In this document: positions 15,683 through 23,060 of the stretch, piece after piece
Numbering within the stretch: the stretch's first letter is position 1
How the letters are laid out: the number at the start of each line of letters is the position of its first letter
Origin: Actinomadura kijaniata NBRC 14229
GTDB lineage: Bacteria; Actinomycetota; Actinomycetes; Streptosporangiales; Streptosporangiaceae
Reading direction: 5' to 3'
Assembly: GCF_001552175.1 (NCBI RefSeq)
Contig: NZ_BCQR01000067.1
Span: forward strand, 1-55,685
DNA length: 55,685 bases
Program-made: the position numbers and the translations under genes
The notes under the pieces: generated by a model
What the model was told of the DNA's origin: nothing
What the model saw: only the letters and a program-made list of their open reading frames with translations
Databases searched by the model: none

Positions 15683-17050
15683 ATGAGCTTCCTCCCGCTC
15701 GCGGCGGACGCCGTCGCCGGGGCCGCCACCCCCGCCGACTTCATGGCGGCCCGGCAGCAGATGGCGTTCACCCTCGGCTTCCACATCATCCTGGCCTCCA
15801 TCGGGATCGGCCTTCCGGCGATCACGCTGCTCGCCGAGTGGCGCTCGCTGCGCACCGGCGACACCGTCTACGCCGAGCTCGCCCGGCGCTGGATGAAGGC
15901 GGCGGGCGTGCTGTTCGCGGTCGGCGCGGTGTCGGGCACCGTGCTGTCGTTCGAGATGGGCACGTTGTGGCCCGGCTTCATGGACAAGTACGGGCAGGTC
16001 TTCGGCGCGGCGTTCGCGCTGGAGGGGATCGCCTTCTTCATCGAGGCGATCTTCATGGGGATCTACCTGTACGGCTGGGACCGGCTGTCGCCGAAGGCGC
16101 ACTTCGTCACCGGCATCCCGGTCGTGATCGCCGGACTGCTGTCGGCGTCGTTCGTGGTGACGGTCAACTCGTGGATGAACCAGCCGCGCGGCTTCAAGCT
16201 GGTCGACGGCCGGGTCACCGACGTCGACCCGCTGGCCGCCATGTTCAACCCGGCCACCCCGGTGCAGGCGATGCACCTGATCCTGGCCTCGCTGATGGTC
16301 TGCGGCTTCCTGGTCGCCTCGGTGTACGCGGTGGCGCTGCTGCGCGACCGCCGGGCGGGCCGGGTCGACCGGTACAACCGGCTGGGCTTCGCGGTCCCGT
16401 TCTCGCTGGGCGCGGCGTGCGCGCCGCTCCAGGTGCTCGTCGGCGACTGGGCCTCCCGGTTCGTCGCCGACAACCAGCCCGCCAAGTTCGCGGCCATGGA
16501 GGGCATCGAGCACACCCAGGCCGGGGTGCCGTTCAGGTTCGCGGTGTTCGAGATCCCGAACGCGCTGTCGCTGATGCTGAAGTTCGACGCGCACGCGACG
16601 CTGCGCGGCATGGACGCGATCCCGGCCGACCAGCGGCCGCCCGCCGAGGTCGTGAAGATCGCGTTCGAGGTGATGATCGTGGCGGGCATGTTCCTGCTCG
16701 CGCTGGCGGCCTGGTGGGCGTTCAGCTGGTGGCGGGCGCGGCGCGGCGCGGCCGACCTGCCATGGCGGGGCTGGTTCCTGCGCGCCGCGACGGTCGCGGG
16801 CGTCGCCGCCGCCGTCGCCATGGAGGCGGGCTGGACCGTCACCGAGGTCGGCCGCCAGCCCTGGATCGTCTACGGCGTCATGCGCACCGAGGAGGCCGTC
16901 AACCCCAACCCCGGCCTGCGCTTCGGCCTCTACGTCGTGCTGGTCGTCTACGCGGTCCTGGCGGCCGCGACGGTCAGCGTCCTGCGGCGGATGCGCCGCC
17001 GCCCCGGATCCCCCTCCCCCCTCGCCGAACCGGAGAAGGTGGGGACATGA
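15683..17050 (+). CDS. cydA: Cytochrome bd ubiquinol/menaquinol oxidase subunit I
   Basis: A 455-residue membrane subunit binding hemes b558, b595 and d, part of a terminal oxidase that reduces oxygen to water at low oxygen without proton pumping. Conserved segments are FTLGFHIILASIGIGLP (His34, a heme ligand region), EMGTLWPGFMDKYG, FFIEAIFMGIYLYGWDR and GRQPWIVYGVMRTEEAV. The quinol loop is of the short type. ATG 15683 lacks a Shine-Dalgarno; a -10-like TACTCT at 15670-15675 suggests a leaderless message overlapped by BlaI boxes. The stop overlaps a 38-codon ORF leading to cydB. Confidence 0.94.
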   Translation: MSFLPLAADAVAGAATPADFMAARQQMAFTLGFHIILASIGIGLPAITLLAEWRSLRTGDTVYAELARRWMKAAGVLFAVGAVSGTVLSFEMGTLWPGFMDKYGQVFGAAFALEGIAFFIEAIFMGIYLYGWDRLSPKAHFVTGIPVVIAGLLSASFVVTVNSWMNQPRGFKLVDGRVTDVDPLAAMFNPATPVQAMHLILASLMVCGFLVASVYAVALLRDRRAGRVDRYNRLGFAVPFSLGAACAPLQVLVGDWASRFVADNQPAKFAAMEGIEHTQAGVPFRFAVFEIPNALSLMLKFDAHATLRGMDAIPADQRPPAEVVKIAFEVMIVAGMFLLALAAWWAFSWWRARRGAADLPWRGWFLRAATVAGVAAAVAMEAGWTVTEVGRQPWIVYGVMRTEEAVNPNPGLRFGLYVVLVVYAVLAAATVSVLRRMRRRPGSPSPLAEPEKVGT

Positions 17051-17160
17051 GCTCGCTGGAAGGGCGCGGCGTCGTCTGGACTGAGGAGCGCCGGGAGCGA
17101 AGCGACGAGGGAAGACGGCGCCTTGGGGCGCCCTGGAAGAGAGCGAAAGACACAGCATGA
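17047..17160 (+). CDS. Small ORF (37 aa) coupled between cydA and cydB
   Basis: An ORF of 38 codons starts at an ATG overlapping the cydA stop and ends with a TGA overlapping the cydB ATG, again ATGA at both ends. The product begins MSSLEGRGVVWTEERRER, is highly charged and has no membrane span, so it is not CydX. cydB itself lacks a good Shine-Dalgarno, so coupled translation through this ORF could matter. A hairpin GGCGCC-TTGG-GGCGCC lies at 17117-17132. The GAGCGAAGCGACGAGG-like DNA resembles low-complexity intergenic repeats of some actinomycetes, so it may be a repeat that happens to be open. Confidence 0.4.
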   Translation: MSSLEGRGVVWTEERRERSDEGRRRLGAPWKRAKDTA

Positions 17161-18053
17161 GCTACCCGGACGTCGCACTCGGCCTGATCCTGCTCGGCCT
17201 GTCGGCCTACCTGCTGTTCGGCGGCGCGGACTTCGGCGCCGGCCTGTGGCACCTGGTCTCGCGCCGCCGCTCCGACCAGCGGGTCATCGAGCACGCGATG
17301 GGCCCGCTGTGGGAGGCCAACCACGTCTGGCTGATCTTCGTGATGGTGATGACGTGGACGGCGTTCCCCCCGGTGTTCGCCGACATCATGTCCGCCCACT
17401 GGGTGCCGCTGTCGCTGGCGGCCCTCGGGATCGTGGCGCGCGGCAGCACGTTCGTGTTCGCCAAGGCCGCCCCCGACCAGCCCTGGCACGCCCCGATCTT
17501 CGGGATCTCCTCGGTCCTGACCCCGTACTGCTTCGGCGCGGTGGCGACCGTCGTCGCCACCGGCGGCGGCACCTGGCTGAGCCCGGCGGGCCTGTACGGG
17601 GGCCTGCTCACCACGGCCCTGTGCGCCTACCTGGCGGCGGTCTACCTGATCTGGGACGCCCGCCGGCTGGGCGACGCCGAGGTGATCCTGCGCTTCCGCG
17701 GCTACGCGATGATGTCGGGCGTGGCGACGGGCCTGCTGGCCCTGCCGGGCGCGGTGACGTTCGGCGTGCACTCCCCGCTGATGGCGCTGTCGGCCGCGGC
17801 GGGCCTGGCCTCGCTGTTCCTGGTCCACCACCAGCGCCTGCTGGCCGTGCGCGTGACCGGGGCCCTGGCGGTGGTGACGGTCCTGTGGGGCGCGGCCGGG
17901 ATGGCGGGCCTGGACCTGGACCGGCACGCCGCCCACGACGCCGTCCTCCAGGTGGTCTTCGCGGCCCTGGGCGTCGGCGCGCTGATCCTGGTCCCCTCGA
18001 TGGTGTGGCTGTTCGTCCTGTTCCAGCGGGGCCCGAGCCGCACCGCCTCCTGA
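17157..18053 (+). CDS. cydB: Cytochrome bd oxidase subunit II
   Basis: A 298-residue multi-helix partner of CydA. Hallmarks are LFGGADFGAGLW near residues 20-31, the segment MGPLWEANHVWLIFVMVMTW and FGISSVLTPYCFGAV. Somewhat shorter than proteobacterial CydB, as is common in actinobacteria. No cydDC genes follow; an ABC exporter starts after a strong terminator-like inverted repeat, so cydAB appears to form its own operon. Confidence 0.92.
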   Translation: MSYPDVALGLILLGLSAYLLFGGADFGAGLWHLVSRRRSDQRVIEHAMGPLWEANHVWLIFVMVMTWTAFPPVFADIMSAHWVPLSLAALGIVARGSTFVFAKAAPDQPWHAPIFGISSVLTPYCFGAVATVVATGGGTWLSPAGLYGGLLTTALCAYLAAVYLIWDARRLGDAEVILRFRGYAMMSGVATGLLALPGAVTFGVHSPLMALSAAAGLASLFLVHHQRLLAVRVTGALAVVTVLWGAAGMAGLDLDRHAAHDAVLQVVFAALGVGALILVPSMVWLFVLFQRGPSRTAS

Positions 18054-18057
18054 ACCC

Positions 18058-18108
18058 GCGGCGCGCCGGGCCGCTCACGGTCGGCAGCCAACCGGCCCGG
18101 CGCGCCGC
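18058..18108 (+). terminator. Terminator-like 16-bp inverted repeat after cydB
   Basis: GCGGCGCGCCGGGCCG (18058-18073) is perfectly repeated in inverted form at 18093-18108 with a 19-base loop, five bases after the cydB stop. There is no U-tract, as usual for GC-rich actinobacterial terminators. It separates the cydAB transcript from the ABC exporter. Confidence 0.65.
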
Positions 18109-18115
18109 ACCCTCC

Positions 18116-18166
18116 TGAAACCGCGTGAAACCGCGCGAAACCGCCGTGAAGCCGGGGTGAAGCCGG
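18116..18166. repeat. Five phased TGAARCC direct repeats upstream of the ABC exporter
   Basis: The copies are TGAAACCGCG at 18116 and 18126, CGAAACCGCC at 18136, TGAAGCCGG at 18147 and TGAAGCCGG at 18158, spaced 10 to 11 bases apart and so on one DNA face. They lie 60-110 bases before ATG 18225. SARP/AfsR-type regulators bind phased direct repeats, and a large BTAD regulator is encoded at the other end of this gene pair. The link is inference. Confidence 0.55.
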
Positions 18167-18224
18167 ACGGCCGGACCCTTGGGACGCGCGGCCGGACCGG
18201 TCGCGCGTCATCAGGAGGGGAACG

Positions 18225-19175
18225 ATGAGCGAAGCCAGTCCTCCGGCCGTCGCCGTCACCGGATTGCGGAAGTCCTACGGGGACCATGTGGTGCTCGACG
18301 GGATCGACCTGCGGGTGCCGGCGGGGTCGGTCTTCTCGTTGCTCGGGCCGAACGGCGCCGGGAAGACCACGGTGGTGCGGATCCTGTCCACGCTGGTCCC
18401 CGCCGACGGCGGAGAGGCCCGCGTCGCCGGGCACGACGTGGCGCGGCACCCCGAGCGGGTGCGGAAGGAGATCGGGGTCACCGGCCAGTTCGCCGCCCTC
18501 GACAACGCGCTGACCGGGGAGGAGAACCTGCGGCTGATGGCCGACCTCCACCGGCTCGGCAAACGGGCCGGGCGGGCGCGGGTCGCCGAGCTGCTGGACC
18601 GGTTCGACCTGGTCGAGGCCGCCCGCAAGCCCGCCCTCGCCTACTCGGGCGGGATGCGGCGGCGGCTCGACATCGCCATGGGGCTGGTCGGGTCGCCGGG
18701 CATCCTGTTCCTCGACGAGCCGACGACGGGGTTGGACCCGCGCGGCCGGCGGGCCATGTGGGAGATCGTCCGGGAACTCGTCGGGAACGGCGTCACCGTC
18801 CTGCTCACCACCCAGTACCTGGAGGAGGCCGACCAGCTCGCCGACCGGATCGCGCTGCTGGACGGGGGAGGGATCGTCGCCGAGGGGACCCCCGGGGAGC
18901 TCAAGCGGCGGGTGCCCGGGGCGCACGTCCGGCTGCGGTTCGCCGAGCCGCGCGCGTACGCGGCGGCGGCGCGGATGTTCGAGGCCGCCGGGCGCAACGA
19001 CGAGGCGCTGACGCTGCGCGTGCCCGGCGACGGCGGGGTCGCCTCGCTGCGGCTGCTGCTGAACGCGCTCGAGGCCGAGTCGCTCGACGTCGCCGACCTG
19101 TCGGTGCACACGCCCGACCTCGACGACGTCTTCCTCGCCCTCACCGGGCGGCGCCGGAAGGAGGCCGTGCGATGA
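18225..19175 (+). CDS. ABC transporter ATP-binding protein (DrrA-like)
   Basis: A 316-residue ATPase of the daunorubicin-resistance (DrrA) type. Walker A is GPNGAGKTT (residues 41-49), the signature is YSGGMRRRLD and Walker B is ILFLDEPTTGLD, followed by the C-terminal LDDVFLALTGR found in DrrA proteins. AGGAGG precedes ATG 18225. Its stop overlaps the permease start by four bases. The pair would export a hydrophobic compound, possibly an antibiotic or lipid. Confidence 0.92.
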   Translation: MSEASPPAVAVTGLRKSYGDHVVLDGIDLRVPAGSVFSLLGPNGAGKTTVVRILSTLVPADGGEARVAGHDVARHPERVRKEIGVTGQFAALDNALTGEENLRLMADLHRLGKRAGRARVAELLDRFDLVEAARKPALAYSGGMRRRLDIAMGLVGSPGILFLDEPTTGLDPRGRRAMWEIVRELVGNGVTVLLTTQYLEEADQLADRIALLDGGGIVAEGTPGELKRRVPGAHVRLRFAEPRAYAAAARMFEAAGRNDEALTLRVPGDGGVASLRLLLNALEAESLDVADLSVHTPDLDDVFLALTGRRRKEAVR

Positions 19176-19957
19176 GCGTGGGGTACGCCGTCCAGGACAC
19201 CTCGACGATGCTCCGCCGCCGGATGAGGCACCTGCTGCGGTACCCGTCGATCACGTTGATGCTCGCGGGCCTGCCCGTGGTGTTCCTGCTGCTGTTCGTC
19301 TACGTCTTCGGCGAGACGCTCGGCGCGGGGCTCGGGGGGACGTCGGGAGGCCGCGCCCGGTACATCGCCTATGTCACGCCCGGCGTCATCCTGCTGGCCA
19401 TCGGCGGGTCGGCCACCGGGACGTCCGTCTCCGTGGCCATGGACATGATCCAGGGGTTCGTCGCGCGGTACCGGACGATGGCCGTCTTCCAGCCCGCGCT
19501 GCTGACCTCGCACGTCGTCGGGAGCGTGGTCCAGTCGCTGATCAGCGTGGTCGTCGTGGTGGTCGTCGCGGTGGCGATCGGGTTCCGGTCGCACGCCACC
19601 GTCGTGGAGTGGCTGGCGGCGGCGGGGCTGGTGACGTTGACCTCGTTGGCGGTGACCTGGCTGGCCGTGGGGCTCGGGGTGAAGGCCAGGACCGTGGAGG
19701 GGGCCAGCAACACGCCCATGCCGCTGACCATGCTGCCGTTCCTGGGCAGCGGGTTCGTGCCCACCGACTCGATGCCGACGGCGCTGCGGTGGTTCGCCGA
19801 GTACCAGCCGTTCACGCCGATCACCGAGACGCTGCGCGGGCTGCTGCTCGGCACCGCGATCGGGAACCAGGGGTGGATCGCCGTCGCCTGGTGCGCCGGG
19901 ACCAGCCTGGTGTGCTTCTTCTGGGCGCGGCGGCTGTTCAACCGCCGTACCGTCTGA
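19172..19957 (+). CDS. ABC-2 type permease (DrrB-like)
   Basis: A 261-residue permease with about six hydrophobic helices and the ABC-2 features RYRTMAVFQPALLTSHVVGS and FVPTDSMPTALRWFAEYQPFTP. It is coupled to the ATPase by an ATGA overlap. The 3' end overlaps the convergent BTAD regulator gene by 20 bases. Confidence 0.9.
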   Translation: MSVGYAVQDTSTMLRRRMRHLLRYPSITLMLAGLPVVFLLLFVYVFGETLGAGLGGTSGGRARYIAYVTPGVILLAIGGSATGTSVSVAMDMIQGFVARYRTMAVFQPALLTSHVVGSVVQSLISVVVVVVVAVAIGFRSHATVVEWLAAAGLVTLTSLAVTWLAVGLGVKARTVEGASNTPMPLTMLPFLGSGFVPTDSMPTALRWFAEYQPFTPITETLRGLLLGTAIGNQGWIAVAWCAGTSLVCFFWARRLFNRRTV

Positions 19958-22900
19958 GCGCGTCGAGCGCGGCGGACGGCAGTTCGTCGCGGGGCAGCCC
20001 GGCGTACTCCGCCCGCGCGGCGGCGTACGCCGGGCGGTCGGCCTCCCCGGCGACGCGGCGGGCCGTCTCGGCGGCCAGGAACGGGTGGTAGCTGCGCGTG
20101 TGGCCGAAGCGCTCCGACAGCGCCACCAGCCGCGTCCCCGGGGCGCGCTCGCCGCGCACCAGGTCCACCAGGCCGAGGGCGAGCAGGGCGGTGCCGCACA
20201 TCCGCGACTCCACCAGGTAGGAGGGCGGGGCGGGCAGCGGGTGGGCGAGCACGTCGCCCAGATCGCCCGGCAGCCGTTCCAGGAGGTCGGCGACCAGGTC
20301 GAGCCGGTCGTGCAGGGCGTGCGCCATCACGGCGGCCGACCGGGTCTCCAGCGTCCAGGGCTCCGACTCCCGCGGCCCGTCGCCGTAGGCCGGGTCGCGG
20401 TCGCCCCGCCACCCGGCGACGGCGTCGCGCCACAGCCGCAGGCCCTCCTCGACCCGGCCGCGCGCCAGCGCGATGTCCGCGCGGACCGTCAGCACCACCG
20501 GGACCGCGCCCATCGTCTCCCCGGGCACGTGCGTGATCAGCGCCAGGCGGCGTTCGGCCTCGTCGAGGTCGCCGCGCAGCAGGGCCGCCACCACCAGCCC
20601 GAGCGACAGTCCCTCCATGAAGGGCCGCGGGCGCGTCTCCCGCGCCGCCAGCAGGGCGCCGGTCATGTGCCGTTCGGCGCGTTCGCCGTCGGCGACGGCC
20701 ATGGCCAGCTCGCCGACCCTCGCGTGGGCGAGGAACAGCGTCCCCCGGTGACCGGTCTCCTCGAACGCCGCCAGCGCCCGTTCGGCCGCCGCCAGCGCAA
20801 GGTCCATGTCCCCCTGGTGCTCGTGGACGTAGCTGAGAGCGGTCTCGGCCGCTCCGGCCAGCGGCGGATCCCCGCCGTCGCACAGCCGCCGCACCGTCGC
20901 GGGGTCCCGCCCCACCAGCTCGGGCAGGGCGCGCAGCACGGTCGTCAGGGTGCGGCCCGGCGTGCCGGACGGGGCGTCGGGCAGGCGGCGCAGCGCGGCC
21001 AGCGAACGCAGCTCGCGCGGCCCCTGCATGAACGCGTTCAGCGCGCACAGGCACAGCGCCGTCCGCGTCACGTCGACGTACTCCGGCGCGGGCCGCCGCA
21101 GGGACAGCAGCCGGACCGGGTCCCGCGTCAGTCCCGCCACGCGCGGGTAGTTCGCCTCGACCATCCACAGGCCGCCGAGCAGCGCCACGGCGGCGGCGGT
21201 GGTCGCGGCGTCGCCGCGGTCGAGGGCGTGCCGCAGCGCCCGCGCCAGGTTGTCCTGCTCGACGCGGAGCCGTTCCACGAACGCCTCGGGCACCTCCGCC
21301 CCGAACAGCGTCTCGTGGTGCGCCACACCGAACCCGCGCGCCCACCGCAGGAAGCCGTCCACCGCGCGCCCGGTCTCCCCGGCCTCCGCGCGGCGGCCGG
21401 CGCTGAACTCCCGGACCGTCTCCAGCATCCGGAACCGCACGCCCGACGGCGTGTCGGCGACCTTCAGCAACGACTGCCCGACCAGGTGCTCCAGCGTCTC
21501 CCAGGCCTCCCCGCCGAGCACCGTCTCGGCCGCCTCGGCCGTGAACCCGCCCGGGAACACCGACAGCGCCCGCATCGCGGCCCGCCCGTCGGCGTCCAGG
21601 AGGTTCCAGCTCCAGTCCACGACGGCGCGCAGCGTGCGGTGGCGGTGCGGGGCGTCGCGCGGCCCGCCGCGCAGCAGCGCGAAGCGGTCCGCCAGACGGC
21701 GGCCGATCTCCGCCACCGGCATGACCCGGACCCGCGCGGCGGCCAGCTCCACCGCCAGGGGCAGGCCGTCCAGGCGGCGGCACAGCGCGGCCACCTCGTC
21801 CGGGGGCAACCGGGCGTCCGGCCGCACCGCCCGCGCGCGCTGCGCGAACAGCTCGACCGCCGTGTCCAGCCGCAGCTCCGGCAGCGGGTACACCACCTCC
21901 GACGACAGGCCCAGCGGGGCGCGGCCGGTGGTGAGGACGCGCAGCTCCCGGGTGGCGGCCACCAGCGCGCCGACCAGGTCGGCCACGCCGTCCAGGAGGT
22001 GTTCGCAGTTGTCCAGCACCAGCAGCGCCGGGCCGGGGCCGAGGGCGCGGACGATGTCGTTCAGCAGGGCCGGGCGGCTCTTCGGCACGGCCCACAGGTC
22101 GCCGGTGCCGAGCGCGGCGGCGACCTCGGCGGTCACGTCGGCGTCCGCGCCGATCCCGGCCAGCGGCACCAGATGGACGATCCTCTGCTCGGCGCGGCGC
22201 GCCACCGCCTGCGCCAGCCGGGTCTTGCCGAGGCCGCCCGGCCCGACGACCGACACGACGCGGGAGGAGCGCAGCAGCCCGGCGACGGCGGCCAGGTCGT
22301 CGTCGCGGCCGAGCAGGGGGTTGGGCTCGTGCGGGACGCCGCGCCGCACGGCCGGTTCGGTCTCCCGCAGGAGCCGCTGGTGAACGGCCCGCAACGCGGG
22401 CCCCGGATCGGTCCCGAGGGTGTCGCGCAGCTCCCGCCGGTACTTCTCGTAGCGCGTCAGCGCCGCCGCCGGCCCGGCCGTCGCCGCCTCGCAGCGCAGC
22501 AGTTCGGCGAGGACCTCATCGTCGGGGTCCAGGGCGGCCAGGGTCTCGACGGCCTCGGCGTGCCGGTCCAGCCGCGCCAGCGCCAGCCCCCGGGACCGCC
22601 GCAGCGCGCGCAGGGAGCCGCGCCGTTCCGCGCGCAGCTCCCCCACCGGGCCGTCGCCGTCGTCCTCGGGGGCGCCCTCCCACAGCGCCAGCCCCGCCTC
22701 GGCCTCCGCGAGCGCGCCCGCGTGGTCGCCGGAACGGGCGCGCCGCGCGGCCTCCGCCGCGTGCAGCAGCACCGCCGAGGCGTCCACCCGCGTCTCGTCG
22801 AGGGCCAGTCGGTAACCGGTCGGCGTGCCGGCGATCACGTCGGGGCCGAGCCGGGAACGCGTCCGCGCCACCACGACCTGGAGCGCCTTCGCCGGGTGCG

Positions 22901-23060
22901 CGGGCCGCCCGCCGGGCCACAGCCCCTCCACCAGGCGTGCCGCCGAGCAGCCCGCCCGCAGGTCGGCGGCCAGCAGCGCGAGCAGCGCGCGGGGGCGTTC
23001 CCCGGGGACCTCCCGCCCCCGGTGGGCCACGCGCGACAGCAGGGTCAGCTCGACGCTCAC
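19938..23060 (-). CDS. Large BTAD/NB-ARC transcriptional regulator (AfsR/SARP-like)
   Basis: A 1040-residue multidomain regulator. An N-terminal winged-helix (about 1-85) precedes a bacterial transcriptional activation domain (about 90-235). An NB-ARC/STAND ATPase follows, with P-loop GPGGLGKT (273-280) and the downstream LLVLDNCEHLLDG Walker B. The C-terminal half is rich in TPR-like helices. Such STAND switches respond to a bound effector. GTG 23060 overlaps the mmpL stop, so it is the second gene of the MMPL operon, and it converges on drrAB with a 20-base overlap. Phased repeats at 18116-18166 are candidate binding sites. Confidence 0.88.
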   Translation of the reverse strand: MSVELTLLSRVAHRGREVPGERPRALLALLAADLRAGCSAARLVEGLWPGGRPAHPAKALQVVVARTRSRLGPDVIAGTPTGYRLALDETRVDASAVLLHAAEAARRARSGDHAGALAEAEAGLALWEGAPEDDGDGPVGELRAERRGSLRALRRSRGLALARLDRHAEAVETLAALDPDDEVLAELLRCEAATAGPAAALTRYEKYRRELRDTLGTDPGPALRAVHQRLLRETEPAVRRGVPHEPNPLLGRDDDLAAVAGLLRSSRVVSVVGPGGLGKTRLAQAVARRAEQRIVHLVPLAGIGADADVTAEVAAALGTGDLWAVPKSRPALLNDIVRALGPGPALLVLDNCEHLLDGVADLVGALVAATRELRVLTTGRAPLGLSSEVVYPLPELRLDTAVELFAQRARAVRPDARLPPDEVAALCRRLDGLPLAVELAAARVRVMPVAEIGRRLADRFALLRGGPRDAPHRHRTLRAVVDWSWNLLDADGRAAMRALSVFPGGFTAEAAETVLGGEAWETLEHLVGQSLLKVADTPSGVRFRMLETVREFSAGRRAEAGETGRAVDGFLRWARGFGVAHHETLFGAEVPEAFVERLRVEQDNLARALRHALDRGDAATTAAAVALLGGLWMVEANYPRVAGLTRDPVRLLSLRRPAPEYVDVTRTALCLCALNAFMQGPRELRSLAALRRLPDAPSGTPGRTLTTVLRALPELVGRDPATVRRLCDGGDPPLAGAAETALSYVHEHQGDMDLALAAAERALAAFEETGHRGTLFLAHARVGELAMAVADGERAERHMTGALLAARETRPRPFMEGLSLGLVVAALLRGDLDEAERRLALITHVPGETMGAVPVVLTVRADIALARGRVEEGLRLWRDAVAGWRGDRDPAYGDGPRESEPWTLETRSAAVMAHALHDRLDLVADLLERLPGDLGDVLAHPLPAPPSYLVESRMCGTALLALGLVDLVRGERAPGTRLVALSERFGHTRSYHPFLAAETARRVAGEADRPAYAAARAEYAGLPRDELPSAALDALRRYGG

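Noticed and set aside
17047..17160. CydX identity for the ORF between cydA and cydB
   Set aside because: CydX is hydrophobic and membrane-spanning; this product is highly charged with no helix of that kind.
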